Positions 15,862 through 24,800 of a stretch of 34,973 nt of DNA are shown here, one piece after another. The notes beneath the pieces were generated by a model. The model did no database searches. It saw nothing but the letters and a program-made list of their open reading frames with translations, and was not told the origin of the DNA. The position numbers and the translations under genes are program-made. The DNA lies in NCBI GenBank assembly GCA_012728785.1, contig JAAYEK010000021.1, forward strand, positions 1 to 34,973, read 5' to 3'. The stretch's first letter is position 1. Each line of letters begins with the position of its first letter. The DNA is from Bacillota bacterium (GTDB lineage: Bacteria > Bacillota > UBA4882 > UBA8346).

Positions 15862-16986
15862 ATGAAAGATGGCTTATTGAAAGTATTGGTAGTATCATTA
15901 GTCTTATTTGTTTCCAAAGGCAGTCCGGCTCAGGCCACACCTCGACCTAATTTAGCCGCTTATTCGGCTGTCCTAATGGATGTTGTCACCGGAAAAGTTT
16001 TGTTGGCGAAGAATGGCGCTGAACGCCGGGCCCCCGCCAGCACTACCAAAATTATCACTGCTTTGGTAGCCATGGAAAGAGGTGAAATGAACCAAGTAAT
16101 AACTGCCAGTGAAAATGCGAGTAAAGTTGACGGCTCCTCTATTTGGCTGGCGCCTGGGGAAAAACATACCTTGGAAGAGCTCTTATACGGTGTATTACTA
16201 AATTCCGGAAATGACGCTTCGGTAGCAATCGCTGAAGGTTTAGCCGGTTCCGAAAAAGAATTTGCCGCTTGGATGAACGAAAAAGCTAAAGCCATTGGCG
16301 CAAAGGACAGTTGTTTTATAAATTGCAATGGCTTACCCGATACGGGTCATTTTTCAACTGCGTATGATTTGGCCTTAATTACTCGTTATGCGTTACATAA
16401 TCCCGTCTTTTCCAAAATAGTAAAGACCAAGAAAAAAGCCATTGAATGGCCAGGCAGGGATTATAATCGGTTGATGGTGAACCATAATAAGTTACTTTGG
16501 CGGTATGAATTTGCCGATGGCGTTAAAACCGGGTATACCAGACAAGCGGGAAGATGTTTGGTCGCCTCAGCTACAAAAAATGGCCAGCGTTTAATCGCTG
16601 TTGTTCTAAATAGCAAACGGATCTATGAGGATTCCAAACTACTATTTGAATATGGGTTTAATAATTATCAATTATTAACAGTAATTCAGTCGGAACAAAA
16701 GATTGGTTCAATACAGGTGGATGAAGGGGTCAATAAAAAAGTGTCTTTGCTTTCCCATCGTCCGGTGACTCTCGTTATTCCAAAAGGCCAGTTGGACCAA
16801 GTTAAGATAAATATCGAAGTGCCTAGTTCCATACCGGCTCCGGTGGAACGCTTACAGCAGGTAGGAGAAGTGGAGGTAAAAATCGGTTCCAAGCTAATTG
16901 AAAAAGTGCCGGTAGTGACGGCAGCCGGTGTTCCTAAGGATAGTTTATGGCGGCGGTTATGGAATTGGCTAAAATCAATGATCTAG
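15862..16986 (+). CDS. D-alanyl-D-alanine carboxypeptidase (PBP5/DacF type)
   Basis: A 374-residue low-molecular-mass penicillin-binding protein that trims the terminal D-Ala from peptidoglycan stem peptides outside the cytoplasmic membrane. A signal peptide spans about residues 1-25 (ending SPAQA). The three catalytic motifs are S60-TT-K63, S115-G-N117 and K222-T-G224. The C-terminus (RRLWNWLKSMI) is an amphipathic helix that anchors such enzymes to the membrane. ATG 15862 is preferred over 15847 because GGGGAAG lies six bases upstream. A TATAAT is present at 15838-15843 without a clear -35. The context beside ytfIJ suggests, but does not prove, a sporulation role like DacF or DacB. Confidence 0.92.
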   Translation: MKDGLLKVLVVSLVLFVSKGSPAQATPRPNLAAYSAVLMDVVTGKVLLAKNGAERRAPASTTKIITALVAMERGEMNQVITASENASKVDGSSIWLAPGEKHTLEELLYGVLLNSGNDASVAIAEGLAGSEKEFAAWMNEKAKAIGAKDSCFINCNGLPDTGHFSTAYDLALITRYALHNPVFSKIVKTKKKAIEWPGRDYNRLMVNHNKLLWRYEFADGVKTGYTRQAGRCLVASATKNGQRLIAVVLNSKRIYEDSKLLFEYGFNNYQLLTVIQSEQKIGSIQVDEGVNKKVSLLSHRPVTLVIPKGQLDQVKINIEVPSSIPAPVERLQQVGEVEVKIGSKLIEKVPVVTAAGVPKDSLWRRLWNWLKSMI

Positions 16987-17016
16987 CGTTTTTGGCTTTT
17001 GGCTCTTGGTTTTTGC

Positions 17017-17054
17017 AGCCAGCAGTCAATAGCCGATAACCAGTAGACAATAGT
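17017..17054 (+). repeat. AGTCAATAG/ACCAGTAGACAATAG low-complexity repeat
   Basis: A stretch of CAGTCAATAGCCGATAACC and related units precedes the tRNA promoter. It resembles the repeats at the ends of tetR, aroH and hisC, with some decay. Confidence 0.5.
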
Positions 17055-17055
17055 C

Positions 17056-17084
17056 TTGACGAAAGCTGACACCGGTGCTATAAT
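17056..17084 (+). promoter_or_regulatory. Promoter of tRNA-Leu
   Basis: TTGACG (17056-17061), 17-base spacer, TATAAT (17079-17084), 12 bases before the mature tRNA 5' end. This is a strong consensus sigma-A promoter. Confidence 0.88.
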
Positions 17085-17096
17085 CTTTATACGCGC

Positions 17097-17178
17097 GCGA
17101 GAGTGGCGGAATGGCAGACGCGCTAGACTTAGGATCTAGTGGGCAACCGTGCGGGTTCAAGTCCCGCCTCTCGCACCA
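17097..17178 (+). tRNA. tRNA-Leu (anticodon UAG)
   Basis: The cloverleaf can be folded by eye. The acceptor stem is GCGAGAG with CTCTCGC, the anticodon stem CTAGA/TCTAG holds the loop CTTAGGA (anticodon TAG), and there is a long variable arm as expected for leucine. The T arm is CGGGTTCAAGTCCCG. The CCA end is encoded (17176-17178). It reads CUN leucine codons, mainly CUA. A transcript of its own is likely, from the promoter just upstream. Confidence 0.96.
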
Positions 17179-17208
17179 TAAAAAATTCAATTATTATTTG
17201 AATTAGTA

Positions 17209-17237
17209 TTGACAACTAACTCTTGGAAAGTTATTAT
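17209..17237 (+). promoter_or_regulatory. Promoter of the tig-clpP-clpX operon
   Basis: TTGACA (17209-17214), 17-base spacer, TATTAT (17232-17237). Transcription would start near 17244, giving a leader of about 200 bases before the trigger factor ATG. A second TATAAT at 17415-17420 lacks a good -35. Confidence 0.7.
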
Positions 17238-17251
17238 TTTGTTTAGTATTC

Positions 17252-17275
17252 AACCCCTAATTGGGGTTTATTTTG
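17252..17275 (+). terminator. Small hairpin with T-rich tail in the tig leader
   Basis: AACCCC (17252-17257), loop TAATT, GGGGTT (17263-17268), then TATTTTGTT. It sits about eight bases after the inferred start of the tig transcript. It could terminate the tRNA-Leu transcript, act as an attenuator, or form a protective 5' stem on the tig mRNA. The stem is short and the T run interrupted, so its strength is doubtful. Confidence 0.5.
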
Positions 17276-17444
17276 TTAAATAGTCGGTAATAGTCCTTGA
17301 ATTAACCGTGTCTTTCCTAAAAACAGAGGTTAATAGGGGATCACATTCAAAAAGGAATTTTAATACCAATTGTCGAAATATTGTTAATGGGGAAAGAAAT
17401 TATAACGATAAACATATAATAGTACGGATTCAGGAGGAGCATAA

Positions 17445-18752
17445 ATGCAGTTTAACTTGGAGAAGCTAGACAAGAATTTTGTCGCTTTAGAAATAGCGAT
17501 GGACACGGAGGAGATTGAAGGGGCGTTAGCCGAAAGTTATAAACGGGTCGTTAAGAAGGTAAATATTCCCGGTTTTCGCAAAGGACACGTTCCTAGAGCT
17601 ATTTTGGAGAAACAATTCGGTAAGGAAGTATTATATGAAGAAGCCGTTGATATTTTAGTTCCAAAAGGATATCTTGGGGCTTTGGATGAATATAAATTAG
17701 AACCGATTGATCAACCAAAGTTAGAAGTGAAAGAGGCTTTTGAAGCCGGAAAACCATTTGTTTTTAAGGCAACAGTGGAAGTGACGCCTGAAGTTAAATT
17801 GGGGCAATACAAAGGACTGGAAGTTGAGAAGGCCAAGGCGGAAGTTAAAGAAGAACAAGTCACCGAAAGATTGACTTCTTTGCAAGAACGCCATGCCGAA
17901 CTGGTATTAAGCGATAAGCAGAACTTAGAAAAAGGCGATTTTGCCGTTGTCGATTTTGAAGGTTATATTGATGGCCAACCTTTTTCGGGAGGAGCGGCCC
18001 AAGCATATTCGTTGGAAATTGGGTCCGGTAGTTTTATCGCTGGTTTTGAAGAACAATTAATTGGAATGGAAGTTGGGACCGAAAAAGATATTAAAGTGAC
18101 TTTTCCTGAGGATTATCCAAGGGAAGACTTGGGTGGAAAAGAAGCTTCCTTTAAGGTTTCTTTGAAAGAAATTAAGGTCAAGGAGATCCCAGCCGCCGAT
18201 GATGATTTTGCACAGAGTATCGGTAATTTTGATACTATTGACGCTTTGAAAAACGACTTACGGGAAAAGATGATTGAATTTGCCAAACAAGAAGCTGATG
18301 CTAATTTTGCCCAAGGAGCAGTGAACAAAGCCGTTGAAAATGCCGAAGTTGAGGCGCCGGAAACTTTGGTCAAACGTGAAATGGACGAATTACTGCACCG
18401 TTTTGAATACAATTTGGCTTACCAAGGTCTAAATTTGCAACAATACCTTGAATACTCCAAAAAAACCAATGAAGAGGTGTTGGAAGATTTTCGGCCGGAA
18501 GCTGTAAAAAGGGTAAGAACCGATTTGGTGCTAAGTAATATTGCTCAGGCGGAAAATTTAGAAGTTACCGATGAAGAGCTAAATGAAAAATTGGCGGAAC
18601 TAGCCGAGCGGTATCAACAAAAAAATGTGGCCAAACTTAAAGAAACTCTTGAAGATAATGGCCGGTTGGGCTCGATAAAACAAGCAATTTTATTGGAAAA
18701 AGCAGTAGATTTCATTAAGGAAAATACCAAACCGATTGAAGTTGAAAAATAA
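17445..18752 (+). CDS. tig: Trigger factor
   Basis: A 435-residue ribosome-associated chaperone and peptidyl-prolyl isomerase that meets nascent chains at the exit tunnel. The ribosome-binding signature GFRKGHVP is at 43-50. The FKBP-type isomerase domain is about residues 155-240 (VVDFEGYIDGQPF, SFIAGFEEQLIGMEVG), followed by the long helical C-terminal arms. The ribosome-binding site AGGAGGAG is at 17431-17438. The order tig-clpP-clpX with short gaps (18 bases from its stop to the clpP start, then 36) indicates one operon coupling folding to degradation. Confidence 0.97.
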   Translation: MQFNLEKLDKNFVALEIAMDTEEIEGALAESYKRVVKKVNIPGFRKGHVPRAILEKQFGKEVLYEEAVDILVPKGYLGALDEYKLEPIDQPKLEVKEAFEAGKPFVFKATVEVTPEVKLGQYKGLEVEKAKAEVKEEQVTERLTSLQERHAELVLSDKQNLEKGDFAVVDFEGYIDGQPFSGGAAQAYSLEIGSGSFIAGFEEQLIGMEVGTEKDIKVTFPEDYPREDLGGKEASFKVSLKEIKVKEIPAADDDFAQSIGNFDTIDALKNDLREKMIEFAKQEADANFAQGAVNKAVENAEVEAPETLVKREMDELLHRFEYNLAYQGLNLQQYLEYSKKTNEEVLEDFRPEAVKRVRTDLVLSNIAQAENLEVTDEELNEKLAELAERYQQKNVAKLKETLEDNGRLGSIKQAILLEKAVDFIKENTKPIEVEK

Positions 18753-18770
18753 GACCGGAGGATGATTGAA

Positions 18771-19358
18771 TTGAATTTGGTACCAATGGTAGTAGAACAG
18801 ACCAATCGCGGCGAACGCGCCTATGATATTTTTTCCAGACTTTTAAAAGACCGCATTGTTTTTTTGGGTGGACCCATCGACGACAACATGTCGAATTTGG
18901 TCATCGCTCAGTTGCTGTTTTTGGCAAGCGAAGATCCGGAGAAAGATATCAATCTGTATATTAATAGCCCTGGTGGGGTAGTCTACTCCGGTCTGGCAAT
19001 TTACGATACCATTCAGTATATTCAACCTCAGGTAGTAACTACCTGTGTGGGGATTGCCGCCAGCATGGCAGCGATTTTACTAGCGGCAGGGGCCAAAGGG
19101 AAACGGTTTGCCTTGCCGAACTCCCGGGTGATGATTCATCAACCTCATGGCGGCGCTGAAGGTCAGGCTATTGATATTGATATTCAAGCGCGGGAGATTT
19201 TAAGGTTACGGGAGATCGGCAATGAAATCCTTGCCAAGCATACCGGTCAACCAATGGAAAGAATTGAGCGGGATGTTGATCGCAATTATTGGTTGTCTGC
19301 CGCGGAAGCCAAAGATTACGGATTGGTAGATGATATTTTTGTCAGTAAAAAGAAGTAA
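18771..19358 (+). CDS. clpP: ATP-dependent Clp protease proteolytic subunit, asparagine-variant triad
   Basis: A 195-residue ClpP, starting at TTG 18771 ([19 protein letters not shown], the usual mature N-terminus); the upstream in-frame ATG 18762 abuts the GGAGG binding site and would add three residues. ClpP forms a double heptamer that degrades substrates fed by ClpX. The nucleophile S98 (GIAASMAA) and H123 (MIHQPHGG) are in place. At the aspartate position of the triad the codon 19284-19286 is AAT, giving N172 (DVDRNYW in place of the common DTDRDxF). Asparagine at this position is known from Listeria ClpP1. Everything else looks like a normal full-length subunit, directly upstream of clpX. 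Confidence 0.96.
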   Translation: MNLVPMVVEQTNRGERAYDIFSRLLKDRIVFLGGPIDDNMSNLVIAQLLFLASEDPEKDINLYINSPGGVVYSGLAIYDTIQYIQPQVVTTCVGIAASMAAILLAAGAKGKRFALPNSRVMIHQPHGGAEGQAIDIDIQAREILRLREIGNEILAKHTGQPMERIERDVDRNYWLSAAEAKDYGLVDDIFVSKKK

Positions 19359-19394
19359 TCAGACCCGGGAAAAATTCCGAAATGAGGTGAGACG

Positions 19395-20660
19395 ATGCTT
19401 AAGTTCGGAGATGAAAAGGGCCAGTTAAAATGTTCGTTTTGCGGGAAAGCTCAGGAACAGGTAAAGAAGTTAATTGCCGGTCCTGGAGTTTATATCTGCG
19501 ATGAATGTATTGAACTTTGCAATGAGATTATCGACGAGGAACTCAATGAAGAAGTTAATCTCGATTTGGTCAATAATCCAAAGCCCCAAGAAATCAAAGA
19601 TATTTTAGATCAGTATGTGATTGGCCAGGATGACGCTAAAAAGATTCTTTCAGTCGCCGTTTATAACCATTATAAAAGGATTAATTCTGAGGAACGGTTC
19701 GACGATGTTGAACTACAAAAGAGTAATATTTTGCTGCTTGGCCCTACGGGATGTGGTAAGACTTTATTTGCCCAGACTTTGGCAAAGATCCTCAATGTTC
19801 CTTTTGCTATCGCTGATGCCACTTCTTTGACTGAAGCCGGTTATGTCGGCGAGGATGTGGAAAACATCCTTTTAAAGTTGATTCAAGCGGCAGATTATGA
19901 CGTGGAACGGGCCGAAAAAGGAATCATTTATATCGATGAAGTCGATAAAATCGCTCGTAAATCGGAGAACCCATCCATAACCAGAGATGTTTCCGGTGAA
20001 GGGGTCCAACAGGCTTTGTTGAAAATTCTGGAGGGCACTGTCGCTTCAGTGCCGCCTCAAGGTGGACGTAAGCATCCCCACCAGGAATTCATTCAGCTGG
20101 ATACCACCAATATTCTGTTTATTTGCGGTGGGGCTTTTGATGGAATTGAAAACTTGATTGAAGCCCGTACCGGTAAAAAAACGATGGGCTTTGGGGCTGA
20201 GATTAAGCCTAAATCTGAAAAACCATTGGGTGAAATCCTTAGGCAAATAATGCCTGAAGATTTGCTTAAATACGGACTGATCCCGGAGTTTGTCGGCAGA
20301 TTACCGATTGTAGTCGCTTTGGACGCTTTGGATGAGAAAGCTTTGGTTCGTATTTTAAATGAGCCTAAAAATGCTTTGGTTAAACAATTTCAGAAAATGT
20401 TTGAATTAGATTCCATTGATCTATCCTTTGAACCGGAAGCCTTGGATTTCATCGCTCAATTGGCGATCAAGCGTAATACCGGGGCCAGAGGGTTAAGGGC
20501 AATCATCGAGAGTTTATTATTGGAGTTAATGTATGAACTGCCTTCCCGGACTGATGTGAAACGGTGCGTGGTAACCAAGAAAATGGTAGAAGAAAAGGGC
20601 GAACCTATTTTGGTGACTACCGCTGAAACACGGAAGAAGAAGAAAGAAGAAACCGCTTAA
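19395..20660 (+). CDS. clpX: ATP-dependent Clp protease ATP-binding subunit ClpX
   Basis: A 421-residue AAA+ unfoldase. The N-terminal zinc domain uses C13, C16, C35 and C38 to recruit adaptors and substrates. Walker A is G116-PTGCGK-T123, Walker B reads [10 protein letters not shown], and arginine-finger and sensor-2 regions follow ([13 protein letters not shown]). A ClpP-docking loop (family motif [LIV]GF) is seen as MGFGAEI. It unfolds tagged proteins and passes them to ClpP. The ribosome-binding site GAGGTGAG precedes ATG 19395. A strong terminator follows immediately, so lonB downstream is transcribed separately. Confidence 0.97.
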   Translation: MLKFGDEKGQLKCSFCGKAQEQVKKLIAGPGVYICDECIELCNEIIDEELNEEVNLDLVNNPKPQEIKDILDQYVIGQDDAKKILSVAVYNHYKRINSEERFDDVELQKSNILLLGPTGCGKTLFAQTLAKILNVPFAIADATSLTEAGYVGEDVENILLKLIQAADYDVERAEKGIIYIDEVDKIARKSENPSITRDVSGEGVQQALLKILEGTVASVPPQGGRKHPHQEFIQLDTTNILFICGGAFDGIENLIEARTGKKTMGFGAEIKPKSEKPLGEILRQIMPEDLLKYGLIPEFVGRLPIVVALDALDEKALVRILNEPKNALVKQFQKMFELDSIDLSFEPEALDFIAQLAIKRNTGARGLRAIIESLLLELMYELPSRTDVKRCVVTKKMVEEKGEPILVTTAETRKKKKEETA

Positions 20661-20665
20661 GCAAA

Positions 20666-20697
20666 AGACTCGGGGAACAAAGCCCGGGTCTTTTTTT
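20666..20697 (+). terminator. Intrinsic terminator after clpX
   Basis: AGACTCGGG (20666-20674) pairs with CCCGGGTCT (20683-20691) through one G-T pair, with an eight-base loop and a seven-T tail. Confidence 0.92.
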
Positions 20698-20782
20698 AGC
20701 TTTTTATTTCAAAAGAAGGGTTTAAATTTGCATATTTCGGCAGATACTATTGGTAAAATTTCCGGAGAAAGGAGTCCAAATA

Positions 20783-22447
20783 ATGGAATTTGTTACCAAT
20801 ATTATTGGGCTGATTAATCTTTTTTTTGCGATAGTCATTGGATTATATTTTTGGAATTTACTCCGTTCCCAGCAAGGTAATAAGGTAGCGGTTGATCGGG
20901 AATCCCGCAAAGAAATGGAGAAACTCCAGAAACTACGCCGAATATCTTTGACTGAACCTTTATCGGAAAAAACCCGTCCTAGTTCATTTGAAGAGATAAT
21001 TGGTCAAGGTGACGCATTAAAAGCGATGCGGGCCGCTTTATGCGGTCCTAATCCCCAACATGTGATTCTTTATGGCCCTCCCGGAGTGGGGAAAACCGCT
21101 GCAGCCAGAGTCATTTTAGAAGAAGCGAAAAAGCAAAACCTGTCTCCTTTTAAGGAATCAGCGAGGTTTGTAGAGATTGACGCCACTACGGCCCGGTTCG
21201 ATGATCGCGGAATTGCCGATCCCCTAATTGGTTCGGTCCATGATCCGATTTATCAAGGCGCCGGTCCTTTGGGTATGGCTGGGATTCCCCAACCCAAGCC
21301 GGGGGCGGTGACCAAAGCCCACGGAGGAATTCTTTTCATTGATGAAATTGGCGAGCTCCACTCGATTCAAATGAATAAGCTGTTAAAGGTATTGGAGGAC
21401 CGGAAGGTTTTTTTGGAAAGCGCTTATTATAGTTCGGAGGATACTAATATTCCCCACCATATTCATGATATTTTTCAAAATGGGTTACCGGCGGATTTTC
21501 GTCTGGTTGGGGCGACCACCCGCACTTCACAAGAGATACCGCCGGCGATTCGGTCACGTTGCGTCGAGATTTTTTTTAATAATTTGTCTCCCGGAGATGT
21601 CCGGCAGATCGCCGGAAACGCGATTCGAAAAATTAATTTCGATTATGAGCCGGGAGTGTTGGAGATTATCACCAAGTACGCCACCAACGGCAGGGATGCG
21701 GTTAACTTAATTCAAATTACCGCCGGATTGGCAATTACCGAGGGTCGAAGCCAAATCTCAGTCAAGGACATTGAATGGGTCATTCATAGCAGTCAATATT
21801 CACCTCGACCCAATATCAAAATTCCACCCCAGCCCCAGGTAGGCTACGTAAATGGGCTAGCGGTTTTTGGACCCAACATGGGCTCCGTCATTCAGGTTGA
21901 AGTTTCCGCGATTCCGGCAGAGCCGGGAAAAGGACGGGTTACAACTACAGGGGTGGTTGACGAAGAAGAAATGGGCCAAGCCGGAAGAACTATCCGTCGT
22001 AAAAGCATGGCCTTGGGTTCGGTTGAAAATGTTTTAACCGCGATTAGAAAGTTTCTCAATGTTAATCCAACCGATTTTGATTTACATATTAATTTTCCGG
22101 GAGGGATCCCAATTGACGGGCCATCGGCCGGGATTACCTTGGCTACCGCAATTTACTCGGCGATCATCGGTGAGCCGGTTGATAATGAATTAGCAATGAC
22201 TGGGGAAATTTCAATCCGGGGAGGCGTGATGCCTATTGGAGGCGTGGTGCCGAAAATCGCCGCAGCCATCGAGGCGGGGGCGAAAAAGGTCCTAATTCCT
22301 AAGGAAAATTGGCAGGAAATGTTTGAAAACGAAAGCCGGATTCAGATCATTCCCGTGGAAAGGATTGAAGAGGCAATTAAAGCAGCTGTGGTAAAGCCTC
22401 AAAAGGAAGTCACTCCGGTTATTCCCCATCCGGCTATTGGGATGTAG
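20783..22447 (+). CDS. lonB: Membrane-anchored ATP-dependent protease LonB
   Basis: A 554-residue LonB. It lacks the N-terminal substrate domain of LonA and instead has one transmembrane segment (about residues 5-27). The AAA+ domain has Walker A at 98-105 (GPPGVGKT) and Walker B ILFIDEIGEL. The C-terminal protease domain has the Ser-Lys dyad S448 (DGPSAG) and K491 (GGVVPKIAAA), 43 residues apart as in E. coli Lon (S679/K722). ATG 20783 is preferred (AAAGGAG upstream) over an in-frame GTG/ATG at 20750. In Bacillus lonB sits near clpX and is expressed in the forespore. The clpX-to-lonB order here supports this identity. Confidence 0.93.
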   Translation: MEFVTNIIGLINLFFAIVIGLYFWNLLRSQQGNKVAVDRESRKEMEKLQKLRRISLTEPLSEKTRPSSFEEIIGQGDALKAMRAALCGPNPQHVILYGPPGVGKTAAARVILEEAKKQNLSPFKESARFVEIDATTARFDDRGIADPLIGSVHDPIYQGAGPLGMAGIPQPKPGAVTKAHGGILFIDEIGELHSIQMNKLLKVLEDRKVFLESAYYSSEDTNIPHHIHDIFQNGLPADFRLVGATTRTSQEIPPAIRSRCVEIFFNNLSPGDVRQIAGNAIRKINFDYEPGVLEIITKYATNGRDAVNLIQITAGLAITEGRSQISVKDIEWVIHSSQYSPRPNIKIPPQPQVGYVNGLAVFGPNMGSVIQVEVSAIPAEPGKGRVTTTGVVDEEEMGQAGRTIRRKSMALGSVENVLTAIRKFLNVNPTDFDLHINFPGGIPIDGPSAGITLATAIYSAIIGEPVDNELAMTGEISIRGGVMPIGGVVPKIAAAIEAGAKKVLIPKENWQEMFENESRIQIIPVERIEEAIKAAVVKPQKEVTPVIPHPAIGM

Positions 22448-22557
22448 GTGATATTTTTTTGTTTTAGTTAGTTTTGAGAGGTAAAGAACTATTAATCGCG
22501 AATAAAATTGATTATAAAAGTATCGGCTTCGGCTGACCTTAATTCGATTATCATGAT

Positions 22558-22577
22558 GAGCCAACCTGGATTGGCTC
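22558..22577 (+). other. Stem-loop upstream of the patatin-like gene
   Basis: A perfect 7-bp stem GAGCCAA/TTGGCTC with a six-base loop lies 17 bases before the ATG at 22594. There is no T run, so it may be a weak terminator remnant of lonB or a structure affecting translation of the next gene. Confidence 0.45.
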
Positions 22578-22593
22578 AAGAAGGTGTTTCCCG

Positions 22594-23400
22594 ATGGTAG
22601 AGAAAAAATGTCCTAAAATTGTCTTGGCCCTGGGTGGCGGCGGGGCAAGAGGTTTTGCCCATATCGGCTTGTTGCAGGTTTTTCAAGAGCATGGAATTCC
22701 CTTGGATGGAATCGTTGGAACTAGCATGGGGGCTTTAGTGGGTAGTACTTATGCGGTAAAGACCGATATTTACTATTTAGGGCGTTTAGTTGAATATCTT
22801 GGTTGGGAAGACTTAATCGATATCAAAATTCATAGATTAGGTTTGGTTAATGGTGACAAGGTAAAGGCTTTGATTGATTTGTTGACTAAAGGCAAAAACT
22901 TTGAGGATACCCATCTTAATTTTTGGGCAGTAGCCACTGATTTAGATACGGGGCAAGCGGTAGTCTTTAAAGAAGGCCCTTTGGCTCCGGCTATCAGGGC
23001 TAGTATTTCCATTCCCGGTGTGTTTACGCCGGTAGAATTGGATGGAAAGACATTAATCGATGGAGCGGTGGTCGCCGGTGTACCGGTGAATATCGCTAAA
23101 ATGATGGGTGGGGATTTGACCATTAGCGTCAATGTGGGATTTGACCATACTCAACATTGTGTTAAAAATATCTTCGATGTAATGTCAAAAGTAATGGATA
23201 TTATGGGGAATCAACTGGATTCTGTTCAACTACCCGCTGCTGATTTGGTGATTACTCCAAAGCTTGGGGATATCGGGACCTTGGATTTTGGGAGAGCGGA
23301 TGAGTGTATCGAGATTGGTAGAAAAGCTGCTGAAGAAGCGATTCCTGATATTGAGAATTTAATTGAAGGATATTTAACCGGAAAGGATCGAGTAAGTTGA
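22594..23400 (+). CDS. Patatin-like phospholipase/acyl hydrolase (RssA type)
   Basis: A 268-residue alpha/beta hydrolase of the patatin group. The oxyanion motif GGGGARGF is at 14-21, the nucleophile elbow G-T-S44-M-G at 42-46, and the aspartate of the Ser-Asp dyad is D156 (IDGAVVAG). Bacterial members hydrolyse acyl chains of lipids; physiological substrates are poorly known. No signal peptide is present, so it is cytoplasmic or loosely membrane-bound. The binding site GAAGGTG precedes ATG 22594. Its stop overlaps the TTG start of the flavoprotein by four bases, indicating co-translation. Confidence 0.9.
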   Translation: MVEKKCPKIVLALGGGGARGFAHIGLLQVFQEHGIPLDGIVGTSMGALVGSTYAVKTDIYYLGRLVEYLGWEDLIDIKIHRLGLVNGDKVKALIDLLTKGKNFEDTHLNFWAVATDLDTGQAVVFKEGPLAPAIRASISIPGVFTPVELDGKTLIDGAVVAGVPVNIAKMMGGDLTISVNVGFDHTQHCVKNIFDVMSKVMDIMGNQLDSVQLPAADLVITPKLGDIGTLDFGRADECIEIGRKAAEEAIPDIENLIEGYLTGKDRVS

Positions 23401-24686
23401 GACCAGATTTAATCGTGGTAGGAGGCGGAGCCGCCGGAGTTATGGCGGCTCTTATTGCAGCCAAAGAAGGCGCCCAGGTGACTTTGATCGAAAAGAATAA
23501 GACTTTGGGCCGGAAATTGGCGATCACCGGGGGCGGACGTTGTAATATTACCAACCAATCGGATTTGGCCGAATTGATCAGAAATACCCCTGGAAACGGC
23601 CGTTTTTTATATAGCGCGTTTCAACGGTTTGGCCCGGAGCAAGTAATCCGGTTTTTCGAGGATGAATTGGGGGTAAAATTAAAAGTGGAACGGGGCCACC
23701 GGGTTTTTCCAGTCTCGGATCAAGCCCGGGAAGTGGTAGAAGCTATTTCCCGTCGTCTCCAGCGGTTGGGAGTGGAGATCTTAACCGGCGTTAAGGTGAG
23801 AGGGTTAATTATCGACCGGATTGAAAAGAAAGTCGGCGGTGTCTATCTGGAGAATGGAAAAGCTATCGAAGCTACGGCGGTGATTGTGGCTACCGGCGGC
23901 TTAGCTTATCCCGGGACGGGAAGTACCGGAGATGCTTTTACTTGGGCTGAAGCAGCGGGACATAGGATAATGCATTGTTTTCCTTCGTTGGTGCCGCTGG
24001 AATCCAAGGAAGAATGGCCTAAACAATTGGAAGGGTTATCCTTGACCAATGTTAAGTTGACTGTTTGGCATAACCATCAGAAGCTCAGCTCGGAGTTTGG
24101 GGAGATGCTTTTTACCGGTTTTGGGGTATCCGGGCCGATAGTTTTGAGTTTAAGCAGGCAGGTAGCGCCTTTGGTGGCGGCAGAACCAGGTTCGGTCATT
24201 CTGGAGATTGATTTGAAACCGGCTTTATCTGAAAAGGATCTTGATCAACGAGTACAACGGGATTTTAGCGAGTTTTCCCGCAAGCTCTATAAGAATTCAT
24301 TGGACGAGTTATTGCCGCAAAAAATCATTCCGGTTTTTATTGAATTATCCGGGATCGACCCCCTAAAGCCGGTCCATCAAATTACTAGGGAGGAACGTTT
24401 GGGGTTGGTCCGGTTACTAAAGAACTTGCCGATAACTATCGAACGGACCAGGCCTTTTACGGAGGCGATTGTAACTGCCGGAGGGGTTAACACCAAAGAA
24501 ATTAATCCGAAAACCATGGAGTCCAAACTCATCTCGGGACTGTATTTTACCGGTGAGGTGGTGGATGTGGACGCTTTTACCGGCGGTTTTAACCTCCAAA
24601 TCGCATTTTCCATGGGTTATGTCGCCGCCTGGGAAGTGGCCCATCAAATTCGGGCAAATATGAAACAAGCAACAGAAGTAATCTGA
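23397..24686 (+). CDS. HI0933/YhiN/BaiN-type FAD-dependent oxidoreductase
   Basis: A 429-residue flavoprotein. The dinucleotide-binding GGGAAG lies near residues 9-14. The family signatures LGRKLAITGGGRCNITN, IVATGGLAYPGTGSTG and the C-terminal GLYFTGEVVDVDAFTGGFN are complete. The family includes BaiN of bile-acid metabolism, but most members have unknown substrates. The start is TTG 23397, overlapping the patatin stop (TTGA). In many Clostridia this gene precedes cmk; here a small membrane gene and hutP follow instead. Confidence 0.93.
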   Translation: MRPDLIVVGGGAAGVMAALIAAKEGAQVTLIEKNKTLGRKLAITGGGRCNITNQSDLAELIRNTPGNGRFLYSAFQRFGPEQVIRFFEDELGVKLKVERGHRVFPVSDQAREVVEAISRRLQRLGVEILTGVKVRGLIIDRIEKKVGGVYLENGKAIEATAVIVATGGLAYPGTGSTGDAFTWAEAAGHRIMHCFPSLVPLESKEEWPKQLEGLSLTNVKLTVWHNHQKLSSEFGEMLFTGFGVSGPIVLSLSRQVAPLVAAEPGSVILEIDLKPALSEKDLDQRVQRDFSEFSRKLYKNSLDELLPQKIIPVFIELSGIDPLKPVHQITREERLGLVRLLKNLPITIERTRPFTEAIVTAGGVNTKEINPKTMESKLISGLYFTGEVVDVDAFTGGFNLQIAFSMGYVAAWEVAHQIRANMKQATEVI

Positions 24687-24708
24687 TTTTAATTTTATTA
24701 AAACCCTA

Positions 24709-24778
24709 TTTTGACAGGGAACGAAGCATAAAAAAGTTCCAATATCCCATGTAAATCTGTCAAAAAGAGAAGGAACTT
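24709..24778 (+). other. Structured leader with alternative pairings
   Basis: An outer stem TTTTGACAG (24709-24717)/CTGTCAAAA (24757-24765) encloses GGAAC (24718-24722)/GTTCC (24736-24740). AAGTTCC (24734-24740) can instead pair with GGAACTT (24772-24778), excluding the inner stem. It lies between the flavoprotein gene and the small membrane protein. No T run is present. Confidence 0.4.
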
Positions 24779-24800
24779 AGACGGGATTAATGAGATTAAC

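Noticed and set aside
18762-18770. ATG 18762 as the clpP start
   Set aside because: The ATG abuts the GGAGG site with no spacing; TTG 18771 has correct spacing and gives the conserved MNLVP start.
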